Shown here piece after piece: positions 26,312 to 35,192 of a stretch of 64,000 nt of DNA. Source of the stretch: JAHEAO01 sp041633555 (GTDB taxonomy: Bacteria; Pseudomonadota; Alphaproteobacteria; Rhodobacterales; Rhodobacteraceae); assembly GCA_041633555.1 (NCBI GenBank), contig JBFKFZ010000004.1:44663-108662 (forward strand), written 5' to 3'. The stretch's first letter is position 1, and each line of letters opens with the position of its first letter. Position numbers and translations under genes: made by a program. Below the pieces are notes generated by a model that worked only from the letters and a program-made list of their open reading frames with translations, made no database searches and had not been told where the DNA came from.

Positions 26312-26728
26312 TTATTCTGCAGTCGTCTCTTCGGGCGCGGCTTCTTCCGCGGCTGGCTCTTCCTTCGGGGCTGCAGCAGCGGCGGCAGCGGCTTCCAGCT
26401 TGCCGGCCTTCGACTTGGCGCGCTCTTCAGCAGCTTTGCCCGGCTTGGCCTTGTTGGGGTTGTTGCGGACCTTCTTTTCCAGAACGCCGGCAGCTTCCAG
26501 CATGCGCGACACGCGGTCGGTCGGCTGCGCGCCCTGGCCCAGCCAGTGCTGCACGCGCTCGGCGTCCATTTTCACGCGGTCTTCGTTGTCTTTCGGCAGC
26601 AGCGGATTGTAGGTGCCCAGCTTCTCGATGAAGCGGCCATCGCGGGGCATCCGCGAGTCGGCAGCGACGATCGAGTAATGCGGGCGCTTTTTCGAGCCGC
26701 CACGGGCGAGACGGATTTTCATAGCCAT
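26312..26728 (-). CDS. rpsP: 30S ribosomal protein S16
   Basis: A 138-aa bS16 protein. The N-terminal 80 residues hold the conserved MKIRLARGGSKKRPHYSIV, DGRFIEKLGTYNPLLPKDN and ERVQHWLGQGAQPTD segments. The remaining 55 residues are a low-complexity tail rich in Ala, Lys and Glu (LEAAAAAAAAPKEEPAAEEA), longer than the E. coli protein but typical of alphaproteobacterial S16. AGGAG precedes the start MAMKIRL. Confidence 0.97.
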   Translation of the reverse strand: MAMKIRLARGGSKKRPHYSIVAADSRMPRDGRFIEKLGTYNPLLPKDNEDRVKMDAERVQHWLGQGAQPTDRVSRMLEAAGVLEKKVRNNPNKAKPGKAAEERAKSKAGKLEAAAAAAAAPKEEPAAEEAAPEETTAE

Positions 26729-26775
26729 TGGTTGTTCTCCTGTGTCTGACTATCTGCGACGGGGATAAACCCCTG

Positions 26776-27099
26776 TCATTCCTTGGTATTTGCCGAACCG
26801 GGTGGTTCGCGGTGTTTCGTGTGGTGCCTGATCACTTCCTCGATGATGAAGTTCAGAAACTCACGGGCGAATTCGGGGTCGAGGTCGGCCTCGGTCGAAA
26901 GCCGTTCCAGCCGCGCGATCTGCTGTTCCTCGCGCGCGGGGTCCGAGGGCGGCAGGTCGTGCGCCGCCTTCAGCTTGCCCACGGCGCGGGTATGTTTGAA
27001 CCGCTCGGCCAGCGTGAAGACGAGAATCGCGTCCAGCCGGTCGATGCTCTCGCGATGCTCTTTCAACAGTTCCGCGGCGCGGGTGGTGACGTCCTTCAT
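26776..27099 (-). CDS. Chorismate mutase (AroQ class)
   Basis: A 107-aa all-helical chorismate mutase that converts chorismate to prephenate for Phe and Tyr synthesis. ESIDRLDAILVFTLAERF is the family's first helix, GKLKAAHDLPPSDPAREEQQ carries the active-site lysine and the D-x2-R-E region, and the third helix is FAREFLNFIIEEVIRHH. Its start overlaps the stop of the GNAT gene by 4 bases. The enzyme sits inside the ffh-rpsP operon, an arrangement seen in other Rhodobacteraceae. Confidence 0.9.
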   Translation of the reverse strand: MKDVTTRAAELLKEHRESIDRLDAILVFTLAERFKHTRAVGKLKAAHDLPPSDPAREEQQIARLERLSTEADLDPEFAREFLNFIIEEVIRHHTKHREPPGSANTKE

Positions 27100-27671
27100 G
27101 CCCTGCCTCCATGCCGCCAGACCTGAGCGTCATCCGCAAGTGCAGCTTCGGCCCCGGTATCACGGGCCGCGCCCAATCGGGCGGCGAGGCGGGACGAGGC
27201 GACGTTGCCATGGTGAACGTAGCTGACGAACGCACCTGACCCCAGCAGGCCGAGCGCGTGGTCATGGGCGGCTTTGGCGGCTTCGGTGGCATAACCCTGC
27301 CGCCGGGCTTCGGGCAGAAGCATCCAGCCAAGCTCGGGTTCCTCATCGTCCCATTCAAGGCCGAGATGCACGAAGCCGACCGTCGCGCCATCCGCACGGC
27401 GTTCAACGGCCCAAAGACCGTGACCATGCAGAAGCCAGTTGGCGACATAGACCGAAAACTCGCTCCAGGCGTCCTTGGGGGCGGTCGGCCCGCCGATGAA
27501 CCCGTCCGTGTCGGCCGCAAAGATCTCCGCCCAGACCGGGAAATCGCGGCTTTCCGGTGCGCGCAGGATCAGCCGCGCGGTTTCCAGTTGTGGCACCCGG
27601 TCGCGGATCGCGGCGGCTGACTTGGCCGCAGCGCCTTGCGGCGCATGAGTGCAGCGGGGGGCGTGCATCAT
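27096..27671 (-). CDS. GNAT family N-acetyltransferase (RimJ/RimL-like)
   Basis: A 191-aa acetyltransferase. LETARLILRAPESRDFPVW is the typical opening of RimJ/RimL-type enzymes, and ELGWMLLPEARRQGYATEAA contains the acetyl-CoA pyrophosphate-binding loop (R-x2-G-x-A). The acceptor is unknown; ribosomal-protein or small-molecule N-acetylation are both possible. It overlaps ffh upstream and chorismate mutase downstream by 4 bases each, so it is tightly co-translated. Confidence 0.88.
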   Translation of the reverse strand: MMHAPRCTHAPQGAAAKSAAAIRDRVPQLETARLILRAPESRDFPVWAEIFAADTDGFIGGPTAPKDAWSEFSVYVANWLLHGHGLWAVERRADGATVGFVHLGLEWDDEEPELGWMLLPEARRQGYATEAAKAAHDHALGLLGSGAFVSYVHHGNVASSRLAARLGAARDTGAEAALADDAQVWRHGGRA

Positions 27672-29152
27672 TTCTTCTTGCCAAAGCCCGAGAGGCCGGG
27701 AGGCAGTTGCATGCCGCCACCGCCGAGACCGGGCATCCCGCCACCGAGCGCCTTGGCGGCCTGTTCCATCGCCGCCGGGTCGTTCATGTCGGGCATTCCG
27801 CCCTTGCCGAACATGCCCTTCATCGCCTGTTTCAGCATCCCGCCTTTGCCCATCTTGCCCATCTTCTTCATCATGTCGGCCATCTGCCGGTGCATCTTCA
27901 GAAGCTGGTTTAGCTGGCTGACTTCCAGCCCGGCCCCCGCCGCGATGCGTTTCTTGCGGCTGGCCTGCAGGATCTGCGGATTGGCGCGTTCCTTCTTTGT
28001 CATCGACTGTATGAGCGCGATCTGGCGGCGGAATATGCTGTCGTCGAAGCCCGACTGCTCGATCTGCTTCTGCATCTTGCCCATGCCGGGCATCATGCCC
28101 ATGACGCCTTCCATGCCGCCCATTTTCTGCATCTGCTCAAGCTGCATCTTCAGGTCGTTCATGTTGAACTGACCCTTCTGGAAGCGCTTCATCATCCGCT
28201 CGGCCTGTTCGGCCTCGATGGTCTCCTGCGCCTTCTCGACAAGGCTGACGATGTCCCCCATGCCGAGGATGCGGCCGGCGATCCGTTCGGGATGGAACTC
28301 TTCCAGAGCGTCCATCTTCTCGCCGAGGCCGACGAACTTGATCGGCTTGCCGGTGACCGCACGCATCGACAGCGCCGCACCGCCGCGCCCGTCGCCATCC
28401 ATCCGCGTCAGCACGACGCCGGAAATGCCGACCTTGGCCTCGAACTCCTCGGCCACCTCGACCGCGACCTGACCAGTCAGCCCGTCGACAACCAGCAGCG
28501 TCTCGCGCGGCTTGGTGACGTCGCGGACCTGTGCCACCTCGTCCATCAGCACCTGGTCGATCTGCAGACGGCCGGCCGTGTCGAGCATGTAGACGTCATA
28601 GCCGCCCATCGTCGCCTGCTGCTTGGCGCGCTTGGCGATATCGACAGGCTTCTGGCCCGGTACGATCGGCAAAGTGTCGACGCCGATCTGTGTCCCCAGG
28701 ATCGCCAGCTGCTCCATCGCCGCGGGCCGGTTCACGTCGAGCGAGGCCATCAGCACCCGCTTGCCGCTCTTTTCCTTCAGCCGTTTCGCCAGCTTGCCGG
28801 TGGTCGTGGTCTTGCCGCCGCCCTGCAGACCGACCATCAGGATCGGCGTCGGCGGATTGTCGATCTTCAGCGCGCCGGGTTCTTCCCCCGCCGAGAGAAC
28901 AAGGACCAGCTCGTCATGGACGATCTTGATGACCTGCTGGCCGGGCGTGACGGATTTGGTGACCGCCTGACCGGTGGCCTTTTCCTGCACCGCCTTGACG
29001 AAATCGCGGGCCACCGACAGCGATACGTCCGCCTCCAACAGCGCCACGCGCACTTCGCGGAGCGCGGTCTTGACGTCATCCTCAGAGAGGGCGCCCTGTT
29101 TCGTGAGCCGGTCAAAGACGCCCGATAGGCGTTCTGAGAGGTTCTCGAACAT
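27668..29152 (-). CDS. ffh: Signal recognition particle protein Ffh
   Basis: A 494-aa SRP54 GTPase that binds 4.5S RNA and signal sequences of membrane proteins. The N domain begins MFENLSERLSGVFDRLTKQG. The G domain has the P-loop GLQGGGKTTTTGKLA, DTAGRLQID, TRMDGDGRGGAAL and the closing GLGEKMDALEEF. The methionine-rich M domain follows (GVMGMMPGMGKM, with the conserved RNA-binding region at about residues 395-420) and ends in a Gly/Met-rich tail. ATG 29152 is chosen because upstream residues are not Ffh-like. First gene of the long minus-strand operon. Confidence 0.96.
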   Translation of the reverse strand: MFENLSERLSGVFDRLTKQGALSEDDVKTALREVRVALLEADVSLSVARDFVKAVQEKATGQAVTKSVTPGQQVIKIVHDELVLVLSAGEEPGALKIDNPPTPILMVGLQGGGKTTTTGKLAKRLKEKSGKRVLMASLDVNRPAAMEQLAILGTQIGVDTLPIVPGQKPVDIAKRAKQQATMGGYDVYMLDTAGRLQIDQVLMDEVAQVRDVTKPRETLLVVDGLTGQVAVEVAEEFEAKVGISGVVLTRMDGDGRGGAALSMRAVTGKPIKFVGLGEKMDALEEFHPERIAGRILGMGDIVSLVEKAQETIEAEQAERMMKRFQKGQFNMNDLKMQLEQMQKMGGMEGVMGMMPGMGKMQKQIEQSGFDDSIFRRQIALIQSMTKKERANPQILQASRKKRIAAGAGLEVSQLNQLLKMHRQMADMMKKMGKMGKGGMLKQAMKGMFGKGGMPDMNDPAAMEQAAKALGGGMPGLGGGGMQLPPGLSGFGKKK

Positions 29153-29308
29153 GGTCTGGCCTTTCGTCCGTTTCGTTCCTGCCGCACCAGATAAGAGGCG
29201 GCGTCTCAAATGCCAAACGCGCCAGTGGGCGCAACGCGCTGACTGACGGCGATCCCCTGTGGTCAGGGGACCGGAAGCCCTGGGCAACTTCCGGATGTTG
29301 CGAGGCGT

Positions 29309-29791
29309 TTAGGCCCGGTCCAGCGCAGAGTCAAGCCAGCCGTTGATCACCTTGGCCACACGTTCCGCGCCCGATCCGCCGGTATAGTAGTTGGTCAGCG
29401 GATGCCGGCCCTTGCTCTGGCCTTCGGGAATGACCAGCGCGACGCGGTGGGTCGGGCCGCCATCGCCGCTGTTCGAGGTCTGGACCATCGCGCGCTCGAC
29501 CTCGGCCAGATCGTGGCGCACCCGGTCATAGCGCCTCATCGTGCGCTGGCGGATCTCGACCCAGCCCTCGGGGCGATGAAACACGACCTGCACGCGCCGC
29601 ACAAAAATGTAGAAGAATAACATCATGAAAGCCCCGCCCGCGATCAGGCCGAGACCGGCGATATTGAGCGCGACCAGTTGCACGACACCGGCCCCGAAAA
29701 ACCCGACCGCGCCCGCAGCGAATAGAACGCCCAGAATCCACGGACGCGCCTCGACGATCAGCAGATCGGGTGTGTTGTGCCTGACTTTCAT
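29309..29791 (-). CDS. Conserved hypothetical membrane protein
   Basis: A 160-aa protein with two adjacent membrane helices at residues 17-60 (PWILGVLFAAGAVGFFGAGV and IAGLGLIAGGAFMMLFFYIF) and a cytoplasmic C-terminal domain of about 90 residues with alternating beta strands (VQVVFHRPEGWVEIRQRTMR). The layout resembles a small PH-like domain anchored by a hairpin, but I do not assign a family. It lies 150 bases upstream of ffh on the same strand. Confidence 0.65.
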   Translation of the reverse strand: MKVRHNTPDLLIVEARPWILGVLFAAGAVGFFGAGVVQLVALNIAGLGLIAGGAFMMLFFYIFVRRVQVVFHRPEGWVEIRQRTMRRYDRVRHDLAEVERAMVQTSNSGDGGPTHRVALVIPEGQSKGRHPLTNYYTGGSGAERVAKVINGWLDSALDRA

Positions 29792-30024
29792 GTCGGAAAG
29801 CTAGGCCGAGGCACCGCCCGCCGCAACAGCAACCAGGGTGGGTGAACTGCCGTGCCTCCGCCCCGGTCGCCGAAGAGATCGGCCGCAGGGGCCGAGCACT
29901 CCTTGAAGCCCCAGGTAAAATCCGATCAGATCTGCGCGAGACAACCGTTGCTGGCGAGAGATTTCCATCGTCTGACGCCCTTTCTGGCCGTCAGCTCGGA
30001 CCGATCGACAGAGGCTTGGCACGG

Positions 30025-30222
30025 TCAGCCGCAATTGTCCGAGTGAACCTTGGATCCAAAGGTCGGGGTCGGACGAGAGGGGCGGATGTCGCGCAACTGG
30101 CCGAATCCGGGGCGATCCCCTTCCTGATAACCTGGCGCGTTTCCATGGCTTCCCGTGTCGATAACGGCGCATCCTGCAACGACGACACCGAAGGTCGATG
30201 CGCTCAATACTCGCAGGGACAT
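30025..30222 (-). CDS. Small putative lipoprotein
   Basis: A 65-aa protein starting MSLRVLSASTFGVVVAGCAV. The VVAGC segment is a lipobox with the acylated Cys at position 18. The mature part of about 48 residues is hydrophilic and rich in Gly and Pro. A strong AAAGGAG lies 7 bases upstream of ATG 30222, which supports this start over an ATG six codons earlier. Longer open frames over the same bases on either strand have no such site. Function unknown; probably outer-membrane anchored. Confidence 0.6.
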   Translation of the reverse strand: MSLRVLSASTFGVVVAGCAVIDTGSHGNAPGYQEGDRPGFGQLRDIRPSRPTPTFGSKVHSDNCG

Positions 30223-30490
30223 TGCAGACTCCTTTCGCATGGCAGATCCGCCGCAGGGACGGTATGGGCAGCCGGAACAACCCGGCCCTGTCTCGGAGTT
30301 GGGGCTGGAAGCGCCGCGAAAAGCCCGCCACCATGCGCAAGGCCGGTCTGCGGGAGGGCCCAGCTGGCAGGCGTGACGGCAGAACGGCCATCTCAGGCTT
30401 GAGCTTCACAGATTGGAAGGATATCCGAACCTCCTGCCACGGGGCGGACAGCGCCACCCGCGATCCGGGCATCAGGCAAGAGGCAAGGGC

Positions 30491-31396
30491 ATGACACCGG
30501 CGATAGCGGAGACCCGAACACAGGGATTGCGCGGCCATCTGGCGATGCTCGCCTTTTCGGCGCTGGTCGCGGGCTCGTTCAGCCTCGGCGCGCTGGTGGC
30601 GAATGACATCACCCCCGCTGCACTGAACGCGGTCCGGTTCCTGATCGCCGCCGTGCTGATCGGCGGCCTTGCCTGGACAACCGGCGTGCTGAACGCCCGG
30701 GTGGCCGGTGCGCCGTGGCGCTACCTGATCCTCGGCGGGCTCTTCGCGACCTATTTCGTGCTCATGTTCGAGGGGCTCAAGACAGCACCGCCGGTCTCGT
30801 CCTCGGCGGTGTTCACCCTGACACCTGCCATTTCCGCGCTGGCGGGCTGGATCCTGCTGCGGCAGGCCACGACCCCCCGCATCGCTCTGGCGCTGATCAT
30901 CGGCGGGGCAGGGGCGCTCTGGGTGATCTTCCGTGCCGATCTCGATGCTTTCCTTTCATTCCAGATCGGCAAGGGCGAAATGATCTTCTTTTGGGGCGTC
31001 GTGGCGCATGCGATCTATACGCCCCTGTCGCGCCGCCTCAATCGCGGCGAAAACCCCGTGGCCTATACGTTCGGCATGCTGCTGGCCGGTTTTGGCGTTC
31101 TGACGACCTATGGTTGGAGCGATATCCTCGCGACCGACTGGCTGAACCTGCCCTGGCTCGTCTGGATCACCATCGGCTATACCTCGGTCTTTGCCGGTTC
31201 GACGACCTTCGTGCTTCTGCAATATGCCGTGCTGCGCATCCCGGCCTCTAAGGTCATGGCCTATACCTATCTCACGCCAAGCTGGGTCATCCTGTGGGAG
31301 ATCGCGCTGGGAAACGGCGCGCCGCGCGGGCTGGTACTGGCCGGCATCCTGCTGACGATTGTCGCCCTTCTGATGCTGATGAAGGACGAGGAATAG
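30491..31396 (+). CDS. EamA/DMT superfamily transporter
   Basis: A 301-aa membrane protein with ten predicted helices in two EamA repeats (residues about 20-150 and 165-300). ALNAVRFLIAAVLIGGLAW and the glycine/proline-bearing APPVSSSAVFTLTPAISALA are typical of the family of small-metabolite exporters; the second repeat includes VFAGSTTFVLLQYAVLRIPA. Start at ATG 30491. Substrate unknown. Confidence 0.9.
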   Translation: MTPAIAETRTQGLRGHLAMLAFSALVAGSFSLGALVANDITPAALNAVRFLIAAVLIGGLAWTTGVLNARVAGAPWRYLILGGLFATYFVLMFEGLKTAPPVSSSAVFTLTPAISALAGWILLRQATTPRIALALIIGGAGALWVIFRADLDAFLSFQIGKGEMIFFWGVVAHAIYTPLSRRLNRGENPVAYTFGMLLAGFGVLTTYGWSDILATDWLNLPWLVWITIGYTSVFAGSTTFVLLQYAVLRIPASKVMAYTYLTPSWVILWEIALGNGAPRGLVLAGILLTIVALLMLMKDEE

Positions 31397-31555
31397 CTGC
31401 ACCGACAATCCCGGCATTCCGCCCGGCCGTTCAGCCGTTATCCCTGGGCGCGTCTTCCCCCGATCAGATCTGTTGATCTGGCGCAAGGCGGCCGGCAGCA
31501 GCGCGACCTATCCTTCTGAAGGCAGGCGAATTCGACCATTCGGAAAGGAAGACGC

Positions 31556-31969
31556 ATGTTCAAGACTATCGTCGTACCCGTCGATCTGGCTCATAAGGAG
31601 CGATTGTCAAAAGCGCTGAGCTTGGCCCGGGATCTGGCGCGGGCCTATTCCGCGAAATACTACATTGTCGGTGTCACGCCCGAAGCGCCAAGCGAGGTCG
31701 CACACAATCCGACCGAGTACGAATCCAAATTGGTGGCCTTCGCGCAGTCGCTTTCCGACGACTTCGGGCTCAAGGTACATGCCGATCCGATTGTCTCCCA
31801 CGACCCGGCGATCGACCTCGAAAGCCAGATCATCGGAGCCTGCGAAAAGCTCGGCGCGGATCTGGTGGTGATGGCGTCTCATGTGCCGGGACTGGTCGAG
31901 TATGTGTTCTCCTCGAATGCTGGTTACCTGGCATCGCACGCGAAAATATCGGTCTTCGTGGTGCGCTGA
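31556..31969 (+). CDS. Universal stress protein (UspA family)
   Basis: A 137-aa single UspA domain. MFKTIVVPVDLAHKERLSKA is the usual N-terminal strand and helix; the later GADLVVMASHVPGLVEYVFS corresponds to the segment that in ATP-binding members reads G-x2-G-x9-G(S/T). Here the glycines are replaced, so it is more like the non-ATP-binding UspA class. AAGGAAG precedes the start. It is monocistronic. Confidence 0.9.
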   Translation: MFKTIVVPVDLAHKERLSKALSLARDLARAYSAKYYIVGVTPEAPSEVAHNPTEYESKLVAFAQSLSDDFGLKVHADPIVSHDPAIDLESQIIGACEKLGADLVVMASHVPGLVEYVFSSNAGYLASHAKISVFVVR

Positions 31970-31991
31970 TCGCGCGCGGTCGGGCGGTCGC

Positions 31992-32330
31992 CTAACCGCC
32001 GTCGGGCGGTAGGCTCAGTTCGGTCTGCAGAAACCGCTCGAACGCGTCGAGATGGACCGGCTCGAACTGGCCAAAACCCTGCAACCAGATCGTGACATCG
32101 CGCATCGCGTCGGGTTCCAGCTTGCACCATTTGACCCGACCCCGCTTTTCCTGGCTGATCAGCCCGGCCCGGCTGAGGATGGTAAGGTGCTTCGAGATCG
32201 CCGCCAGCGACATCTGAAACGGCTCCGCCACATCCGTGACGGCCATATCATCTTCCAGAAGCATGGTCAGGATCGACCGCCGGGTCGGGTCGGCAAGGGC
32301 GGCGAATAGACTGTCGAGGCGGTTCTCCAT
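31992..32330 (-). CDS. ArsR family transcriptional regulator
   Basis: A 112-aa winged helix-turn-helix repressor. ALADPTRRSILTMLLEDDM and MSLAAISKHLTILSRAGLIS are the characteristic helices; the beta wing is KRGRVKWCKLEP. The metal-binding ELCVC motif of ArsR/SmtB is absent, so it is probably not a metal sensor. Such variants often pair with an SRPBCC-domain gene, but none is adjacent. It is divergent from the F0 operon by about 230 bases. Confidence 0.9.
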   Translation of the reverse strand: MENRLDSLFAALADPTRRSILTMLLEDDMAVTDVAEPFQMSLAAISKHLTILSRAGLISQEKRGRVKWCKLEPDAMRDVTIWLQGFGQFEPVHLDAFERFLQTELSLPPDGG

Positions 32331-32458
32331 CCGGCCAGTTAGGATTGGCCCGCAATAATCGTCAACCGAAAGGTTAAATGTCCAAACCGGCCACCAACGC
32401 GTCTCCGTGGCCCCGCCGGCCGTTGAGCGCCCCGAAGGGGTTCAAATTTAATCAAGCA

Positions 32459-32536
32459 ATAACAACTTGTTATACCAACCGGATCCGATGGTATCCGTAC
32501 TTGACTCTGATGCCACCGGTTCCTAGTTTTCGCGCG
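32459..32536 (+). promoter_or_regulatory. Candidate promoter and palindrome upstream of atpI operon
   Basis: TTGACT at 32501-32506 and TAGTTT at 32524-32529 are separated by exactly 17 bases and lie about 30 bases before the atpI start, a good match to a sigma-70 promoter. An AT-rich perfect inverted repeat ATAACAA-C-TTGTTAT (32459-32473) lies 27 bases upstream of the -35 hexamer, a plausible activator or repressor site. The palindrome could equally serve the divergent ArsR gene. Confidence 0.45.
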
Positions 32537-32558
32537 ACTGTCCGAAGGGGGCTTTCGC

Positions 32559-32918
32559 GTGATCGATCAGGCGGACAAGGACCGGCTTGCAACGCTGGAA
32601 CAGCGGATCGATGCGGCGAAGAAGGCGGAAAAGCCGACCTCGAAGATGGAGGACCATCATTCTCAGGCGCATCTGGCCTGGCGCATGGTGGTCGAGCTGG
32701 TGACCGGTCTCCTGATCGGTTTCGGCATCGGATACGGGCTCGATGTGCTGTTTGGCACGCTGCCCCTCTTTCTGGTGCTGTTCATATTGGTGGGCTTTGC
32801 GGCCGGGGTGCGGGTGATGCTGCGCACGGCCACCGAGGTTCAAAAGGACAAGATGGCCGAAGCGGCCGGCAAGACACGAAATGCCGGCTCTGCCGGCGGG
32901 GACGAGAGAAGGGACTAG
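32559..32918 (+). CDS. atpI: ATP synthase protein I (AtpI)
   Basis: A 119-aa accessory protein of F1F0 ATP synthase assembly, proposed to help c-ring formation. It starts at GTG 32559 (MIDQADKDRLATLEQRID). A charged N-terminal helix is followed by two membrane helices (ELVTGLLIGFGIGYGLDVLF and PLFLVLFILVGFAAGVRVML). It opens the F0 operon, two bases before atpB. Confidence 0.92.
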   Translation: MIDQADKDRLATLEQRIDAAKKAEKPTSKMEDHHSQAHLAWRMVVELVTGLLIGFGIGYGLDVLFGTLPLFLVLFILVGFAAGVRVMLRTATEVQKDKMAEAAGKTRNAGSAGGDERRD

Positions 32919-32920
32919 TC

Positions 32921-33676
32921 GTGGCGACAGAAGCAGCAGCACCAAGCGGCCTTCAGATCCATCCGATGGATCAGTTCGTGGTCAAACCTCTCTTCGGCGG
33001 CGACACGATCAGCTTTTACACGCCGACAAACGTCACGCTCTGGATGGCGCTTGCCGTGCTCTGCGTCTTCGGGCTTCTGGTGATGGGCACAAGGGGTCGC
33101 GCCATCGTGCCGAACCGGATCCAGTCGATCGCGGAACTGGCCTACGGCTTCGTCTACCGGATGGTCGAGGATGTGGCGGGCAAGGACGGGCTGAAATATT
33201 TCCCGTATATCATGACGCTCTTCATCTTCATCGTTTTCGCCAACTTCCTTGGCCTCATCCCGATGTCCTTCACCACCACCAGCCATATCGCGGTCACCGC
33301 GACGATGGCGCTGGCGGTGTTCTTCTTCGTCACGATCCTCGGCATCGTGAAGAATGGCGTCGGGTTCCTGTCGCTGTTCTGGATCTCGTCTGCACCCCTG
33401 GTGCTGCGCCCGATCCTGGCGATCATCGAGATCATTTCCTATTTCGTGCGGCCGGTCAGCCACTCTATCCGACTTGCGGGTAACATGATGGCAGGCCACG
33501 CTGTGATCAAAGTGTTCGCCGGCTTTGCGGGCGTGCTGGGTGTCGGAGCAATCGCACCCGTCGCGGCAATCACCGCGGTCTATGCGCTGGAAACGCTCGT
33601 TTCCTTCATTCAGGCCTACGTGTTTGCCATTCTCACCTGTGTCTACCTCAAGGATGCCCTGCATCCGCACCACTAA
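32921..33676 (+). CDS. atpB: F0F1 ATP synthase subunit a
   Basis: A 251-aa integral membrane subunit carrying half the proton channel. It starts at GTG 32921, with GAGAGAAGGG upstream; residues further upstream in the frame belong to the atpI region. The essential arginine lies in SHSIRLAGNMMAGH, and the C-terminal helix reads ETLVSFIQAYVFAILTCVYL. Second gene of the F0 operon, with F1 genes elsewhere, as is normal in Alphaproteobacteria. Confidence 0.96.
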   Translation: MATEAAAPSGLQIHPMDQFVVKPLFGGDTISFYTPTNVTLWMALAVLCVFGLLVMGTRGRAIVPNRIQSIAELAYGFVYRMVEDVAGKDGLKYFPYIMTLFIFIVFANFLGLIPMSFTTTSHIAVTATMALAVFFFVTILGIVKNGVGFLSLFWISSAPLVLRPILAIIEIISYFVRPVSHSIRLAGNMMAGHAVIKVFAGFAGVLGVGAIAPVAAITAVYALETLVSFIQAYVFAILTCVYLKDALHPHH

Positions 33677-33723
33677 GCCGGTCACGGGATAATTCAGCCA
33701 ATTCAAGTCGTAAGGAGACTACA

Positions 33724-33960
33724 ATGGAAGGCGATATCGTACAAATGGGCGCTTACATCGGTGCCGGCCTGGCCTGTACGGGCATGGGCGGCGCTGCGGT
33801 CGGTGTGGGCCATGTCGTTGGCAACTACATCTCTGGCGCCCTGCGCAATCCGTCGGCGGCCGCTGGCCAGACAGCCACGATGTTCATCGGTATCGCATTT
33901 GCGGAAGCGCTTGGGATCTTCTCGTTCCTCGTTGCCCTTCTGCTGATGTTCGCCGTCTAA
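33724..33960 (+). CDS. atpE: F0F1 ATP synthase subunit c
   Basis: A 78-aa proteolipid forming the rotating c-ring. Two membrane helices flank the polar loop ALRNPSAA. The proton-carrying carboxylate is E61 in FIGIAFAEALGIF. The glycine-rich first helix (GMGGAAVGVGHVVG) packs the ring. AAGGAG lies upstream of the ATG. Confidence 0.97.
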   Translation: MEGDIVQMGAYIGAGLACTGMGGAAVGVGHVVGNYISGALRNPSAAAGQTATMFIGIAFAEALGIFSFLVALLLMFAV

Positions 33961-34038
33961 ATCCTTCGAACCATCCTTACGGTCGGGTGGGTGACAGGCG
34001 TCGCCCACCCGGTGTAAACCCGGTTCCAGGAGGACAAG

Positions 34039-34605
34039 ATGGCAACAGAAACCACAACTGCCGCGGAAGGCACGCACGACGCTGCGGATGCTGCTGCCGG
34101 GCACGGCGCCGAGGCTGTCGGCATGCCGCAGCTCGACTTTTCCACCTTCGGCAACCAGATCTTCTGGCTGGTCGTCACGCTTCTCGCGATCTATTTCGTG
34201 CTCAGTCGTGTCGCTCTGCCCCGGATCGCCGCGGTTCTTGCCGAGCGGCAGGGCACGATCACCAACGACCTGACCGCCGCAGAAGAGTTGAAGCTGGCGG
34301 CGGTGAAGGCCGAGGAAGCCTATGACCAGGCGCTGGCCGATGCCCGTGCCGAAGCCAGCCGCATCATTGCCGAGGCCAAGGCCGAGATCCATGCGGACCT
34401 CGACGTGGCCATCGCCAAGGCCGACGCCCAGATCGCCGCCAAATCGGCGGAATCGGAAAAGGCGATCGCCGAGATCCGCGCCAGTGCCATCGACAGCATC
34501 AAGGACGTCGCCAAGGACACCGCCAAGGAAATCGTGGCGGCGCTCGGCGGCAAGGCCGATGCCAAGGCGATCACCTCGGCCGTCAACGCGCGCCTGAAAG
34601 GATAA
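34039..34605 (+). CDS. atpG: F0F1 ATP synthase subunit b' (AtpF')
   Basis: A 188-aa peripheral-stalk subunit. A short hydrophilic N-terminus precedes one membrane helix at about residues 40-60 (NQIFWLVVTLLAIYFVLSRV), then a long Ala/Glu/Lys-rich coiled coil. Photosynthetic-lineage and other Alphaproteobacteria carry b' and b as a heterodimer; this one precedes atpF and is the b' member by order and by the opening segment LDFSTFGNQIFW. In some annotations it is named atpX or atpF2. Confidence 0.92.
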   Translation: MATETTTAAEGTHDAADAAAGHGAEAVGMPQLDFSTFGNQIFWLVVTLLAIYFVLSRVALPRIAAVLAERQGTITNDLTAAEELKLAAVKAEEAYDQALADARAEASRIIAEAKAEIHADLDVAIAKADAQIAAKSAESEKAIAEIRASAIDSIKDVAKDTAKEIVAALGGKADAKAITSAVNARLKG

Positions 34606-34608
34606 GGC

Positions 34609-35166
34609 ATGAAGAAGCTATCTCTCCTCGCCTCGCTCCTCGCAACGCCCGCTTTCGCGGCCGAAGGCATTCCGTTCTTCTCGCTCTACAACACCAACTT
34701 CGTTGTGCTGCTGTCCTTCCTGCTGTTCATCGGGGTGCTGGTCTATGTCAAAGTGCCCGCCAAGCTCGGCGGTGCGCTTGATGCCCGCGCCGAGAACATC
34801 AAGGCCGAGCTGGACGAAGCCAGGGCGCTGCGCGAAGAGGCGCAGACGGTCCTTGCCTCCTACGAGCGCAAGCAGAAGGAAGTGAAGGGCCAGGCCGAGC
34901 GGATCATCGAACATGCCAAGGCCGAGGCGGCGCTCGCCGCGGAGCAGGCCAAGGCCGACCTGCGCGCGTCGATCAGCCGCCGGCTGGCGGCCGCCGAGGA
35001 TCAGATCGCATCGGCCCAGTCCGCTGCCGTCAAGGAGGTCCGCGACCGCGCCATCCAGGTCGCCGTTGCCGCCGCAAGCGACGTGATCGCGGCCAACATG
35101 ACCGATGCCGACGGCAATGCGCTGGTCGAGGATGCCATCAAGACAGTCGGCGACAAGCTGCACTAG
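34609..35166 (+). CDS. atpF: F0F1 ATP synthase subunit b
   Basis: A 185-aa peripheral-stalk subunit. The N-terminus MKKLSLLASLLATPAFA resembles a signal sequence, followed by the membrane anchor NTNFVVLLSFLLFIGVLVYV and a long coiled coil to the C-terminus. It lies 3 bases after b' and ends at the operon terminator. Confidence 0.94.
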   Translation: MKKLSLLASLLATPAFAAEGIPFFSLYNTNFVVLLSFLLFIGVLVYVKVPAKLGGALDARAENIKAELDEARALREEAQTVLASYERKQKEVKGQAERIIEHAKAEAALAAEQAKADLRASISRRLAAAEDQIASAQSAAVKEVRDRAIQVAVAAASDVIAANMTDADGNALVEDAIKTVGDKLH

Positions 35167-35192
35167 GCCCACCGCGCCAGACCGACCCAATC

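Noticed and set aside
29842..30402. 186-codon plus-strand open frame
   Set aside because: It is antisense to the lipoprotein gene, has biased Arg/Gly composition and no family resemblance; a GC-rich shadow.
29801..30538. Long minus-strand open frame over the small lipoprotein region
   Set aside because: No ribosome site, non-natural composition, and overlaps a better supported short lipoprotein gene with a lipobox and a strong ribosome site.
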